Origin: Methylotenera sp.
GTDB lineage: Bacteria > Pseudomonadota > Gammaproteobacteria > Burkholderiales > Methylophilaceae
NCBI GenBank assembly: GCA_030652995.1
Contig: JAUSAG010000017.1
Span: 1-64,000, forward strand
Direction of reading: 5' to 3'
DNA: 64,000 nt
The translations under genes were made by a program, and so were the position numbers. The notes beneath the pieces are model-generated. The model had not been told where the DNA came from, searched no databases, and was given only the letters and a program-made list of their open reading frames with translations. Numbering within the stretch: the first letter of the stretch is position 1; every line of letters starts with the position of its first letter. Shown here one piece after another: positions 8,607 through 17,487 of this stretch.

Positions 8607-9833
8607 ATGCGTTTAAATGCACTTTATGTTGATTTTAATTCCTACTTTGCTTCAGTAGAGCAACAGTTGTTGCCAGAGTTGCGCGGCAAGCCGATTGGCG
8701 TGCTTGCTGTCATGGCAGAAACGACTTGCTGTATCGCGGCAAGTTATGAGGCGAAAGCTTTTGGTATTAAAACCGGCACCTTGGTCAGTGAGGCGCGAAA
8801 ACTATGTCCGGACATGATTTTTGTGGAAGCGCGACCACCTATTTATGTAACATTTCATCACAAGCTCATAGAAATAGTTGAAAGCTGCACACATGTAGAA
8901 AAAGTGCTTTCTATTGACGAAATGGTATGCAAACTCACCGGAAGCCAGCAACTACCAGAAAATGCGCTGAAACTCGCCGCCAACATAAAACATAAAATCA
9001 ACGCACAATTCGATTATATTCGTTGTTCAATTGGCATCGCCCCCAATACGTTTTTAGCCAAAGTGGCTTCTAATATGCAAAAGCCGGATGGCTGTGTATT
9101 GATCGCGCCGCATGAATTGCCACAACGACTGTTTGGGTTGAAGTTGCGCGACCTGAATGGTATCGGCAAGCAGATGGAAGCGCGCTTGAATCGCTATAAA
9201 ATCACGACGGTTGAGCAGTTGTATGCGGCCAACCAGCAACAGTTACAAACAGCTTGGGGTAGTATTGAGGGAGGGCGCATGTATGACAAACTGCGCGGAT
9301 TGGAACCTTATTACGTGAAAAATGCGCGTAGTAGTTTGGGGCACTCGCATGTGCTACCACCTGAGCAGCGCAATGAAACCGGCGCCAAGGCAGTGTTACA
9401 TCGCTTGCTACAAAAAGCCTGCATGCGGATGCGTAGCTATGATTTACTTGTTTCAAGAATCAGCGTAAAGGTTAAATTTAGGAATATTCCTAGTTGGCAA
9501 ATGGAAAGCGCGGTTTCGCCCACAGATAATACCTTGCGCTTAATTGAAGCGTTAGAAACCTTTATGCGGCATTATCCCCACGTTAAAGCTGAACCTTATG
9601 CGGTTGGGGTGTCTTTTTCATGCTTGGTAACGGCAGATGAGGTGGCGCGCGATTTATTCCAAATTGAGCCACTTAAAAACGAAAAGAAATTAAACAAAGC
9701 GATTGATACGCTAAATTTAAAGTTTGGCAAAAATACGATTTATTTTGGCGGTGCGCATGAGGCGTTAAAGGATGCACCTATGCGTATTGCTTTTACACAT
9801 ATTCCTGACATAGAGGTCGAGAGTGATAAGTAA
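8607..9833 (+). CDS. Y-family DNA polymerase (DinB/ImpB-type)
   Basis: The 408-residue protein has the Y-family polymerase fold: a catalytic domain with Asp9 in Tyr-Val-Asp-Phe-Asn-Ser-Tyr-Phe-Ala-Ser-Val-Glu and Asp104-Glu105 in the Ser-Ile-Asp-Glu motif, then a helix-hairpin-helix thumb (Leu-Asn-Gly-Ile-Gly, about 175-185) and a C-terminal little-finger domain. The sequence around both motifs is diverged from E. coli DinB (Ser-Ile-Asp-Glu-Met in place of Ser-Ile-Asp-Glu-Ala). It is probably a DinB-like subfamily polymerase doing translesion synthesis. No LexA box is obvious upstream. A TACAAT hexamer ends six bases before the ATG. Confidence 0.8.
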   Translation: MRLNALYVDFNSYFASVEQQLLPELRGKPIGVLAVMAETTCCIAASYEAKAFGIKTGTLVSEARKLCPDMIFVEARPPIYVTFHHKLIEIVESCTHVEKVLSIDEMVCKLTGSQQLPENALKLAANIKHKINAQFDYIRCSIGIAPNTFLAKVASNMQKPDGCVLIAPHELPQRLFGLKLRDLNGIGKQMEARLNRYKITTVEQLYAANQQQLQTAWGSIEGGRMYDKLRGLEPYYVKNARSSLGHSHVLPPEQRNETGAKAVLHRLLQKACMRMRSYDLLVSRISVKVKFRNIPSWQMESAVSPTDNTLRLIEALETFMRHYPHVKAEPYAVGVSFSCLVTADEVARDLFQIEPLKNEKKLNKAIDTLNLKFGKNTIYFGGAHEALKDAPMRIAFTHIPDIEVESDK

Positions 9834-9853
9834 GTTTGACGGTTCAATTATTT

Positions 9854-9872
9854 ACTCATGAAAATCATGAGT
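9854..9872. promoter_or_regulatory. Perfect 8-bp dyad after the Y-family polymerase gene
   Basis: ACTCATGA and TCATGAGT are exact inverted repeats around AAA. It lies 20 bases after the polymerase stop codon and about 110 before the next start. There is no T-tract, so it could be an operator or a weak 3' end. Confidence 0.35.
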
Positions 9873-9979
9873 TACACATTATTAACATTGTCAGGTAAGC
9901 CGAATTTAAAATTGCCGCGTTGACTGACCATAGCTGAACGACATGGCTTGATCAATTCTAGAAGTAATGGAGAAGAAAA

Positions 9980-10684
9980 ATGCGAAGTTTCAAGATGCGT
10001 AATTTTAAGTTGAACGTTGTAAACGGCATGCGAGTGACTATGTTGGCTCCAGCACTTGTGGCAGCGGTATTTGCAACGCCAGCGATGGCAGATGGTCAAT
10101 ATGAGGACACTGCACGTGTGCTTTCAGTGACCCCGCAAACTGAACGTGTGAATATGCCGCGCCAGGAGTGCCGCACAGAATACCAGCAACAAAGTTATAG
10201 TAATGGTGGTGACCACTCAATCGCGGGTGCCGTGATTGGCGGCATTGCCGGCGGTTTGCTGGGGAATACCATTGGTCGCGGCAATGGTCGAATTGCCGCT
10301 GCGGCCGTGGGTGCCGGTGTTGGCGCCATTGCAGGTGACCGGATCGGTAGTAGTCGAAATAATGTAGTGACAACGCGTAGCGTGCCAGTGCAAAGTTGCT
10401 ATCAGGTGGATAACTGGCAAACAGTGAATTCTGGCTATTTTGTCACTTATGAATATAACGGCAGAACCTACAACACGTTGACCAGCAACCATCCTGGCAA
10501 TTATATTGATGTGAATGTGGCGGTCGCGCCCAATAGCCGTGTCGTGTCGCAAATCAGTTATATCGCGCCAGCCCGTTACGACAATGATAGATGGGACAAT
10601 GGTCGCGGCAATGGCTATCGTGGCCATGATAAGCACCGCGATTGGGGTAATAGAGGGCATAAAGATAAGCGCCGTTATTATTAA
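9980..10684 (+). CDS. Glycine-zipper 2TM-domain envelope protein
   Basis: The 234-residue protein has a signal peptide (about 1-37, cleavage after Ala-Met-Ala). A glycine-zipper two-helix segment of the 17-kDa surface antigen/SlyB/Rickettsia type lies at about 75-115, with repeated Gly-X3-Gly around Gly-Gly-Ile-Ala-Gly-Gly-Leu-Leu-Gly. A conserved Cys-Tyr-Gln-Val segment follows, and a C-terminal tail (about 200-234) is rich in Asp, Gly, Arg, His and Lys. It is probably periplasmic or associated with the outer membrane; no lipobox Cys is seen. GGAGA lies about 7 bases before the ATG. Its exact role is not known. Confidence 0.75.
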   Translation: MRSFKMRNFKLNVVNGMRVTMLAPALVAAVFATPAMADGQYEDTARVLSVTPQTERVNMPRQECRTEYQQQSYSNGGDHSIAGAVIGGIAGGLLGNTIGRGNGRIAAAAVGAGVGAIAGDRIGSSRNNVVTTRSVPVQSCYQVDNWQTVNSGYFVTYEYNGRTYNTLTSNHPGNYIDVNVAVAPNSRVVSQISYIAPARYDNDRWDNGRGNGYRGHDKHRDWGNRGHKDKRRYY

Positions 10685-10722
10685 GCAAAGATTTAGTTAA
10701 ACCGTTATTGTTTAAGCAACAG

Positions 10723-10759
10723 AACCTGGCAGCCATGAAAATGCTGTCAGGTTTTTTAT
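10723..10759 (+). terminator. Rho-independent terminator after the glycine-zipper gene
   Basis: AACCTGGCAG (10723-10732) pairs with CTGTCAGGTT (10744-10753) with one G-T wobble, followed by a T-rich run. It ends the single-gene unit. Confidence 0.85.
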
Positions 10760-10842
10760 TGATTATTTTTTTATTAAATACGCCCTAGCATCTTGGCTTG
10801 CCAGTAAAATTGAAGTAACTCTCATTATAAAAAATCAATTGC

Positions 10843-11805
10843 GTGAAACTAACAGTAGATTGTGAATTAACCAGCCAGTTACCAGCCTTGCAACAGGCAA
10901 GCGCATTTGCTTATCTGTTGAGCAAAGCCAATATCACATGGCTGGATATGCCGTTAGAAGCCTTAGTGTGTAATCAATATGGATTAAAGCCAGCGCAAGA
11001 CTACCCAATAGCGGCAATTGCCGCCAGTGCTGATGGTTTGCAAGTTGGCGATGCTTTTTGGTTGCGTGCTGACCCTGTGCATTTAACCATGCAGCGTGAT
11101 AGTTTTAGCTTGAGTGAACCACTGCCCATACGGGTTGAACCTGAATGTGCCGAAAATATCGTTGCCAGCTTAAATCAGCATTTCGTTGCAGAAGGGTTAA
11201 CTTTTTTTATTGGTAACTCCGGCGCTTGGTATTTGCGTTTAAATAAAGTGCCGCAAATTAAAACCAGCTTGCCAAGTATCGCTATAGGTAAAAATAGCTA
11301 TCACTTTATGCCGCAAGGCGACATGTCAGCCAAGTGGCGCGCATATTTGAATGAAGCGCAAATGTTGTTGTTTACGCACCCGGCGAATGCGGCAAGAGAG
11401 CTCGCTGGCGCGATTTTCATCAACAGCCTTTGGTTCTCCGGTGGCGGCATCATGCCGCTGAGCGTAAAGCCGCAGCATGATGTTGATTTAATGGTGGCTA
11501 ACAGTCCTTTTTATCTTGGCTTGGCGCAGTGGTCTAATTTGCCCAGTCAAGTAATGGCGCCACAGTTAGATGATGCAATAAAAGGTGTAGCGTCACTGCA
11601 GCATGTGCATTTGCAGATGACCGCTAAGCAATCGCTAGACGATGCTAGTTTTCAGGTATTATTGAATGCATTAAAAACCAAAAAAATTAAAGCACTTAAT
11701 TTAAATTTAGGCTATTACGAAAAAACATTAGTGTTAACCATGACATCTTTAGATAATTACAAATTCTGGCGCAAGTTAAAACCTGTGATGCATTTTTTAG
11801 CATAA
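10843..11805 (+). CDS. RpfE-like conserved protein upstream of recJ
   Basis: This 320-residue soluble protein resembles the conserved family (COG4255/RpfE-type) that sits immediately upstream of recJ in many beta- and gammaproteobacteria, including the rpf region of Xanthomonas. Database names of the family also include a phosphoglycerate-mutase-like label, but I see no catalytic motif. Visible features are a central Gly-Asp-Met-Ser-X-Lys-Trp-Arg segment and Asn-Ser-Leu-Trp-Phe-Ser-Gly-Gly-Gly (about 197-205). The predicted start is GTG 10843. recJ begins 13 bases after its stop, so the two are probably co-transcribed. Function unknown. Confidence 0.65.
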   Translation: MKLTVDCELTSQLPALQQASAFAYLLSKANITWLDMPLEALVCNQYGLKPAQDYPIAAIAASADGLQVGDAFWLRADPVHLTMQRDSFSLSEPLPIRVEPECAENIVASLNQHFVAEGLTFFIGNSGAWYLRLNKVPQIKTSLPSIAIGKNSYHFMPQGDMSAKWRAYLNEAQMLLFTHPANAARELAGAIFINSLWFSGGGIMPLSVKPQHDVDLMVANSPFYLGLAQWSNLPSQVMAPQLDDAIKGVASLQHVHLQMTAKQSLDDASFQVLLNALKTKKIKALNLNLGYYEKTLVLTMTSLDNYKFWRKLKPVMHFLA

Positions 11806-11818
11806 ATTCTTAATCCAA

Positions 11819-13519
11819 ATGACTTCAATCGTACAGCGTCAAGTTTCAGCAGAGGTGACCCAGATTTTGCAGTCTGCAGGACTGTCGCCGTTGATGTCGC
11901 GTTTGTTTGCAGCGCGAGGCGTGGTAGATGTGAGCCAGATGAGCGCTAATTTAAGCAGTTTGTTGCCACCGCAAAGTCTCACGCATAATCAAGCCATGGC
12001 TAAATTATTGGCAGATGCTATTGCCGCCAATCAAAAACTATTGGTGGTTGGTGATTACGATGCAGATGGCGCGACGGCGACTGCTGTCGCGGTTAAAGGT
12101 TTACGAGCGATGGGCGCCAATGTCGGGTTTTTAGTGCCTAATCGCTTTGAATACGGTTACGGTTTAACGCCGGAAATTGTAGCGTTAGCCGCTTTACAAA
12201 AGCCAGACGTCATCATTACTGTCGATAACGGCATTGCCAGCGTGGACGGCGTTTCCACGGCCAATGCGCTTGGTATACAAGTGCTGATTACCGACCATCA
12301 CCTACCAGGGCAAGAAACACCGCAAGCTGCTTGCATTGTTAACCCGAATCAACATGGCTGCACTTTTGCCAGCAAGCATTTGGCAGGGGTAGGCGTCATG
12401 TTTTATTGCCTGCTTGCTTTGCGTGCCGAACTACGCGAGCGTGGCGCTTTCGTACAAAAAACCGAGCCAAATCTAACCGAGTTGTTGGATTTAGTCGCGC
12501 TGGGTACGGTGGCGGACTTGGTCAAGCTAGATGAAAATAACCGCATTCTGGTGGAGCAAGGATTGCGCAGAATTCGTGCAGGAGCTTGCAGCTATGGCGT
12601 TACCGCGCTACTTAAAATCGCCGCGCGCGCGCCTGCAACGGCCAGCGCGCAAGACTTAGGCTTTTATGTTGGGCCGCGGTTAAATGCGGCTGGCCGCCTT
12701 GAAGACATGACGTTAGGCATACAGTGCTTGCTGGCAGAAACAGAATCACAAGCGGAGCAAATTGCGCAGCAATTACATGATTTAAATGTGCAACGTCGCA
12801 GTATTGAAGCTGATATGCAAGACAGCGCCAATATCTCGCTTGAAGAGATTCAAATCGCGCATCAATACTCCATTAGCATGTATCAGCCTGATTGGCATCA
12901 AGGTGTCATCGGTATTTTAGCCTCTCGCATTAAAGAGCGTCATCATCGCCCTGTCATTGCCTTTGCCGATGCGGGTGATGGATTGCTTAAAGGTTCAGGA
13001 CGTTCAATTGCTGGCCTGCACTTGCGAGATGCGCTGGATTTATTAAGTAAACATCAGCCGGATTTGATTGTTAAGTTTGGCGGTCACGCCATGGCTGCGG
13101 GTCTTACTATCAAGCTTGAAGACTTTGATCTGTTTAAGTTGAGTTTTGAAATCGTCGTCAAAAGCTTGATTACAGAAGCCGATTTAGAATCTCTATTAGA
13201 GGTTGACGGTAATCTCAGCGTAAATGATATGACGTTTCAAGCCGCTCAAATGTTAGAGAATCAAGTGTGGGGGCAGGGCTTTGCGCCGCCACTGTTTTAT
13301 GATGCGTTTGAAGTCATCAGTCAGCGCATACTAGGTGAAAAACACTTAAAGCTCAGCTTAAAGCCAGTATCATCACAATCGTCACCAGTGATAGATGCTA
13401 TTTATTTTAATCAAACTGATTTGTTGGGTAACCGCATTCAAGCGGCGTATCAATTGCAAACCAATAGCTATAATGGTGCACAGAAAGTGCAATTAAATTT
13501 ACGTTATGTGGCTCACTAA
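11819..13519 (+). CDS. recJ: Single-stranded-DNA-specific exonuclease RecJ
   Basis: The 566-residue enzyme degrades single-stranded DNA 5'-to-3' in RecF-pathway recombination and mismatch repair. DHH-superfamily motifs are visible: Asp79, Asp81 and Asp83 in Gly-Asp-Tyr-Asp-Ala-Asp-Gly, Asp136 in Val-Asp-Asn-Gly, and Asp159-His160-His161. The DHHA1 domain with Gly-Ser-Gly-Arg-Ser and Gly-Gly-His-Ala-Met-Ala-Ala-Gly (about 420-430) and a C-terminal OB-like domain follow. Length is normal for the family. It follows the RpfE-like gene after 13 bases. Confidence 0.95.
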   Translation: MTSIVQRQVSAEVTQILQSAGLSPLMSRLFAARGVVDVSQMSANLSSLLPPQSLTHNQAMAKLLADAIAANQKLLVVGDYDADGATATAVAVKGLRAMGANVGFLVPNRFEYGYGLTPEIVALAALQKPDVIITVDNGIASVDGVSTANALGIQVLITDHHLPGQETPQAACIVNPNQHGCTFASKHLAGVGVMFYCLLALRAELRERGAFVQKTEPNLTELLDLVALGTVADLVKLDENNRILVEQGLRRIRAGACSYGVTALLKIAARAPATASAQDLGFYVGPRLNAAGRLEDMTLGIQCLLAETESQAEQIAQQLHDLNVQRRSIEADMQDSANISLEEIQIAHQYSISMYQPDWHQGVIGILASRIKERHHRPVIAFADAGDGLLKGSGRSIAGLHLRDALDLLSKHQPDLIVKFGGHAMAAGLTIKLEDFDLFKLSFEIVVKSLITEADLESLLEVDGNLSVNDMTFQAAQMLENQVWGQGFAPPLFYDAFEVISQRILGEKHLKLSLKPVSSQSSPVIDAIYFNQTDLLGNRIQAAYQLQTNSYNGAQKVQLNLRYVAH

Positions 13520-13590
13520 CATGGCTGCGATAGCAGGAGCTGTTTATTAACAACACGATAAAAACTGACCCTCATTTTCTGGTTGAAACT

Positions 13591-14424
13591 ATGTTTCAAC
13601 CAGCTTTGCCGCCACGTAAACCTGATGCTCATAAAGGGTCGTTCGGCAGCGTTGCTGTGATTGGTGGCGATGAAAGCATGGTGGGCGCGCTACTGTTGGC
13701 CGCTCGGGCAGCGTTGTTGAGCGGTGCAGGGCGCGTCTATGCTACAGCGTTAAGTAAGCGCGCGCCAGTTGTTGATGTGAATCATCCTGAAATAATGATG
13801 CGCTCATCAGCCGCACTCATGCAGCTAGATCAATTAAATTGCGTAGCAATAGGGCCAGGTTTAGGTCAGTCAAATGAGGCAATTGAATTGTTAGCGTATT
13901 GGTTGGCGCAGCAACTCCCACTATTGCTGGATGCGGATGCGTTGAATTTAATAGCCATACATCCGCACCTGCTCAACCAGGTTAAAAATAGGCAAGCAGC
14001 AACCGTCATTACGCCGCATGCCGGTGAGGCAGCTAGATTGCTTGCTAGTAGCGCGGAATATATTCAACAAAATCGTATCGATTGTGCACTGAAATTATCA
14101 CAAAAGCTTCATGCTGTCTGCGTGCTAAAAGGTGCCGGCACAGTTTGTGCTCATTACGATGGCAGCTATTTTGTTAACACAACGGGTAACCCGGCATTGG
14201 CAACCGGTGGCACAGGCGATGTGCTGAGCGGTATTGTTGCCAGCTTAATCGCACAGGGCTTGGGTGCGACAGATGCTGCCAAGCTTGGGGTTTATGTGCA
14301 TGGTGCTGCGGCTGATGCCTTGCTAAAAAAAGGTCTTGGCCCCGTTGGCGTGACCGCTTCCGAGGTGGCATTGGAAGTACGCAATGTTCTCAATCGGCTC
14401 AATAAGTCAAACTATTGTACTTAA
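13591..14424 (+). CDS. nnrD: ADP-dependent NAD(P)H-hydrate dehydratase
   Basis: The 277-residue ribokinase-fold enzyme repairs hydrated NAD(P)H by ADP-dependent dehydration. It shows the early Lys-Gly-X-Phe-Gly-X-Val-Ala-Val-Ile-Gly-Gly block, a Gly-Pro-Gly-Leu-Gly loop, Asp-Ala-Asp-Ala-Leu-Asn, Thr-Pro-His-X-Gly-Glu, and the anion-hole signature Gly-Asn-X-Ala-Leu-Ala-Thr-Gly-Gly-Thr-Gly-Asp-Val-Leu (about 197-212). The N-terminal epimerase domain (NnrE) fused in E. coli YjeF is absent, so epimerisation must come from another gene. It starts 71 bases after recJ. Confidence 0.9.
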   Translation: MFQPALPPRKPDAHKGSFGSVAVIGGDESMVGALLLAARAALLSGAGRVYATALSKRAPVVDVNHPEIMMRSSAALMQLDQLNCVAIGPGLGQSNEAIELLAYWLAQQLPLLLDADALNLIAIHPHLLNQVKNRQAATVITPHAGEAARLLASSAEYIQQNRIDCALKLSQKLHAVCVLKGAGTVCAHYDGSYFVNTTGNPALATGGTGDVLSGIVASLIAQGLGATDAAKLGVYVHGAAADALLKKGLGPVGVTASEVALEVRNVLNRLNKSNYCT

Positions 14425-14441
14425 AAAGCTAACATCTTGAA

Positions 14442-14471
14442 TTGACTGCAATAGCGCATAAAAGCTAGAAT
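14442..14471 (+). promoter_or_regulatory. Predicted sigma-70 promoter of tpiA
   Basis: TTGACT (14442-14447) and TAGAAT (14466-14471) are 18 bases apart. Start of transcription is expected near 14478, leaving about 63 bases before the tpiA ATG. Confidence 0.55.
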
Positions 14472-14540
14472 AGCGCTGCTTTTGGACGCGTAGATAAACA
14501 AAGTTCATCAAACAAATTTATTGTAAATTTTAGGGTTCAC

Positions 14541-15293
14541 ATGCCGCGAAAATTAGTTGTAGCCAATTGGAAGATGCATGGTAACTTAGCCTCGAATCAA
14601 CAGCTTTTAGAGGTATACATTCAAAAATTAACCCCGTTAAAAAATACCGATGTTGTAGTTTGCGTGCCTTACCCGTACTTGGCTCAAGCTCAGTCAATTT
14701 TACAAAAGACCTCTATTGCGTGGGGCGCACAAAATTTAAGTAAAGACTCTATGGGCGCTTTTACCGGTGAAGTGAGCGCGAGCATGTTAAAGGATTTCGG
14801 TGCAACTTATGTGATTATTGGGCACTCTGAACGTGCAACCGCTTATTGTGAGTCTGATGAGAATATTGCGACCAAATTCATGCAGGCTAAATCCCATGGA
14901 TTAACACCAATCTTGTGTGTAGGTGAAACGCTAATAGAGCGTGAAGCGGGCGTGATGAAAATGGTAGTAGCCAAACAAATTGATACCGTGATAGGTATGT
15001 ATGGCGCAGACGCTTTTGCCAATGCCGTAGTATCTTACGAGCCGATTTGGGCGATTGGATCAGGTTTGGCGGCAAGTGCTGAGCAAGCGCAAAGTATGCA
15101 TGAGTTTATTCGTAGCAGAATAGCTAGTGCAGATAAAGAAGCCGTAGCAAGCTTGAAAATCCTCTATGGGGGGAGCGTAAACCCTCAAAATGCGGTACAA
15201 TTATTCGCTATGCAAGATATTGATGGCGGGTTGATCGGCAAATGCTCGCTAAGTGCGAGTGAATTTGAAGGAATCTGCCGTGCGGCAACCTAA
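14541..15293 (+). CDS. tpiA: Triosephosphate isomerase
   Basis: The 250-residue TIM-barrel enzyme interconverts dihydroxyacetone phosphate and glyceraldehyde 3-phosphate. Asn9, Lys11 and His13 form the substrate-binding start. The electrophile His95 sits in Ile-Gly-His-Ser-Glu-Arg, the catalytic base Glu167 in Tyr-Glu-Pro-Ile-Trp, and the phosphate loop Tyr-Gly-Gly-Ser-Val and the Gly-Gly near the end are intact. It leads the classical tpiA-secG-tRNA-Leu-nuo arrangement of betaproteobacteria. Confidence 0.97.
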   Translation: MPRKLVVANWKMHGNLASNQQLLEVYIQKLTPLKNTDVVVCVPYPYLAQAQSILQKTSIAWGAQNLSKDSMGAFTGEVSASMLKDFGATYVIIGHSERATAYCESDENIATKFMQAKSHGLTPILCVGETLIEREAGVMKMVVAKQIDTVIGMYGADAFANAVVSYEPIWAIGSGLAASAEQAQSMHEFIRSRIASADKEAVASLKILYGGSVNPQNAVQLFAMQDIDGGLIGKCSLSASEFEGICRAAT

Positions 15294-15309
15294 AAGTTGC
15301 TGCTTTTTT
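15282..15309 (+). terminator. Terminator-like hairpin overlapping the tpiA stop codon
   Basis: GCGGCAAC (15282-15289) pairs with GTTGCTGC (15296-15303), followed by six T residues. The stop codon lies in the loop. It probably gives partial termination between tpiA and secG. Confidence 0.65.
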
Positions 15310-15403
15310 AGGTTGTAATCTCGCAAGACGAGACTTAACGTACTCCAGAAAATTTAAGTGAAGTGTAAAGCTAGCTGTAAAAGTTAAGCGTAAAAGGTTG
15401 AAA

Positions 15404-15739
15404 ATGGAAAAATTAGTATTAGTAATTCATGTGTTGGCTGCACTCGGTGTGATTGGCTTGGTGCTTTTACAGCATGGTAAGGGCGCCGACATGGGTGCGT
15501 CATTTGGTAGTGGTGCGTCTGGCAGTCTGTTTGGGGTGTCTGGATCGTCAAACTTTATGAGTCATGCTACAGCATTTTTTGTATTGATTTTCTTTACAAC
15601 CAGTTTAACGCTGGCCTATATGGCAAGTGACAAGGCGGGTGACGGTAGCGTGGTGAAGTCGCATGCTGCCCAATCAAGTCAAACGGTTGCTGATCCTGCA
15701 AAAGTAGAAGCGCCAGCAGCAGAGGTTGTGCCAAAATAG
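15404..15739 (+). CDS. secG: Preprotein translocase subunit SecG
   Basis: The 111-residue inner-membrane protein is the third subunit of the SecYEG channel. It has two hydrophobic helices (about 4-23 and 50-72) joined by the conserved cytoplasmic loop Gln-His-Gly-Lys-Gly-Ala-Asp-Met-Gly-Ala-Ser-Phe-Gly, and an Ala/Val-rich, weakly conserved C-terminal tail. I choose ATG 15404, with AAAGG 6-10 bases upstream, over an in-frame TTG two codons earlier. As in E. coli, a tRNA-Leu(GAG) gene follows it. Confidence 0.93.
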   Translation: MEKLVLVIHVLAALGVIGLVLLQHGKGADMGASFGSGASGSLFGVSGSSNFMSHATAFFVLIFFTTSLTLAYMASDKAGDGSVVKSHAAQSSQTVADPAKVEAPAAEVVPK

Positions 15740-15771
15740 TTGATTGTGTTTGAGTTTCAGCTCAACAAAAT

Positions 15772-15856
15772 GCCGTCGTGGTGGAATTGGTAGACACGCA
15801 ACCTTGAGGTGGTTGTGACTAAGGTCGTGAGAGTTCGAGTCTCTCCGTCGGCACCA
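15772..15856 (+). tRNA. tRNA-Leu (anticodon GAG)
   Basis: An 85-nt class II tRNA with the anticodon GAG at 15806-15808 in a loop closed by CAACC/GGTTG. It has a variable arm, an intact T-arm with GTTCGAGTC, and an encoded CCA. The acceptor stem GCCGTCG pairs with the 3' CGTCGGC except for one U-U mismatch at the fifth pair. The secG-tRNA-Leu(GAG) neighbourhood is the same as E. coli leuU. Confidence 0.95.
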
Positions 15857-16025
15857 AGTTTGATGTAAGTTTTTGTATTTTATAGCATTTTTGTTTCAAG
15901 ATGAACGTGCGTTAAGTGTTAGGTGGCTTGTGTTTGTCGCGGTAGCATAATAAAAGCATATTAAGAGTAGGTGTTGTTTTAAGTTTATTGAATGCTATTT
16001 ACATATTTCAGTCTGGGGTTGGCCG

Positions 16026-16382
16026 GTGTTAGAAAACTATTTTCCAATATTATTGTTTATTCTCGTTGGGTTGGCTGTTGGCGTTGGTCCACTCGTTTTA
16101 TCTAAATTGGTTTCCCCCAGTAAGCCTGATTTTGCAAAAAACTCCCCCTATGAGTGTGGTTTTGAAGCGTTTGAAGATGCTCGCATGAAGTTTGATGTGC
16201 GCTATTACTTAGTTGCTATTCTGTTTATTCTTTTTGATTTGGAAATTGCGTTTTTATTTCCATGGGCGGTGGTGTTGCAAGAAATTGGCCTGTTTGGTTT
16301 TCTTGCCATGATGGTGTTTTTGGGTGTACTGGTGATTGGCTTTATCTACGAATGGATGAAGGGTGCCTTAGAATGGGATTGA
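16026..16382 (+). CDS. nuoA: NADH-quinone oxidoreductase subunit A
   Basis: The 118-residue membrane subunit of complex I has three hydrophobic helices (about 5-28, 60-80, 87-108) and the conserved loop Pro-Tyr-Glu-Cys-Gly-Phe-Glu after helix 1, close to the quinone site. It starts with GTG at 16026. It opens the fourteen-gene nuo operon, whose order A to N matches betaproteobacteria. The 170 bases upstream, after tRNA-Leu, probably hold the promoter, but I cannot fix it with confidence. Confidence 0.95.
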   Translation: MLENYFPILLFILVGLAVGVGPLVLSKLVSPSKPDFAKNSPYECGFEAFEDARMKFDVRYYLVAILFILFDLEIAFLFPWAVVLQEIGLFGFLAMMVFLGVLVIGFIYEWMKGALEWD

Positions 16383-16404
16383 TGGTAATGGGGTTAATTC
16401 AGTC

Positions 16405-16881
16405 ATGAGTATTGAAGGTATTTTAGAAAAAGGTTTTGTGACGACCACGTTGGATACGGTGATTAACTACACCCGTACTGGCTCGCTATGGCCAATGACC
16501 TTTGGGCTTGCATGTTGTGCGGTTGAAATGATGCACGCGGGTGCTTCGCGCTATGACCTAGACCGTTTTGGTATCGTGTTTCGCCCAAGTCCTCGCCAAT
16601 CGGATGTGATGATAGTCGCGGGCACTTTGGTGAATAAAATGGCACCTGCATTACGTAAAGTGTATGATCAGATGGCCGAGCCGCGTTGGGTGATCTCAAT
16701 GGGGTCATGTGCGAATGGTGGTGGTTACTATCATTATTCTTATGCAGTGGTACGCGGTTGTGATCGCATTGTGCCGGTTGATGTCTATGTGCCAGGTTGC
16801 CCACCAACCGCCGAGGCATTGCTATACGGTATTATTCAGTTGCAAAATAAAATTAAACGTACTAATACAATAGCCCGGTAA
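16405..16881 (+). CDS. nuoB: NADH-quinone oxidoreductase subunit B
   Basis: The 158-residue peripheral subunit binds the terminal iron-sulfur cluster N2, which passes electrons to quinone. The ligand cysteines are Cys37-Cys38, Cys101 and Cys131 (in Val-Pro-Gly-Cys-Pro-Pro). Unusually for the family, it has almost no N-terminal extension before the core. It starts 22 bases after nuoA ends. Confidence 0.96.
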   Translation: MSIEGILEKGFVTTTLDTVINYTRTGSLWPMTFGLACCAVEMMHAGASRYDLDRFGIVFRPSPRQSDVMIVAGTLVNKMAPALRKVYDQMAEPRWVISMGSCANGGGYYHYSYAVVRGCDRIVPVDVYVPGCPPTAEALLYGIIQLQNKIKRTNTIAR

Positions 16882-16890
16882 GTTAAATAT

Positions 16891-17487
16891 ATGTCAGCTA
16901 AATTAGATCAGCTATCAGCAACTTTGCAGGCCGTGCTGGGCGAAAAAATCACCAAGCAGATTGTTGCATTTGGCGAGGTGACCGTTGAATGTAGGGCGCA
17001 AGATTATCTTACTGTATGTCAGTTGTTACGAGATGGCGCTGGCTTGAAATTTGAGCAGTTGATTGATCTGTGTGGCGTGGATTATCAAGCGTATGGTGAA
17101 AGTGGTTATGATGGTTTGCGGTATGCTGTGGTGAACCACTTTTTATCGGTGACATTAAATCAGCGTGTGCGCTTACGCGTGTTTGCAATTGATGAAGACT
17201 TTCCAGTTTTACCAACCTTGGTTGATTTGTGGCCAGTAGCGAATTGGTTTGAGCGTGAGGCCTTTGATTTATATGGCATCATGTTTGAAAATCACCCCGA
17301 TTTACGCCGATTATTGACAGACTACGGCTTTGTAGGTCATCCTTTCCGTAAAGATTTCCCAATGATAGGTAACGTTGAAATGCGTTATGACCCAGAACAG
17401 CAGCGCGTGATTTATCAGCCAGTATCAATTGAGCTGCGTAATAATGTGCCGAGAGTTATCCGTAATGAAGGAGCTCACCATGGCTGA
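16891..17487 (+). CDS. nuoC: NADH-quinone oxidoreductase subunit C
   Basis: The 198-residue 30-kDa subunit of the complex I peripheral arm contributes to the quinone-reducing module. The signature Glu-Arg-Glu-X-Phe-Asp-Leu-Tyr-Gly-Ile-X-Phe with His-Pro-Asp-Leu-Arg-Arg-Leu (about 120-145) is clear. It is separate from nuoD, unlike the E. coli nuoCD fusion, but overlaps nuoD by 8 bases, which suggests translational coupling. Confidence 0.96.
   Translation: MSAKLDQLSATLQAVLGEKITKQIVAFGEVTVECRAQDYLTVCQLLRDGAGLKFEQLIDLCGVDYQAYGESGYDGLRYAVVNHFLSVTLNQRVRLRVFAIDEDFPVLPTLVDLWPVANWFEREAFDLYGIMFENHPDLRRLLTDYGFVGHPFRKDFPMIGNVEMRYDPEQQRVIYQPVSIELRNNVPRVIRNEGAHHG

Noticed and set aside
17429-17479. Upstream nuoD start at 17429
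   Set aside because: It overlaps nuoC by about 60 bases. ATG 17480 has AAGGAG and begins the conserved N-terminus.
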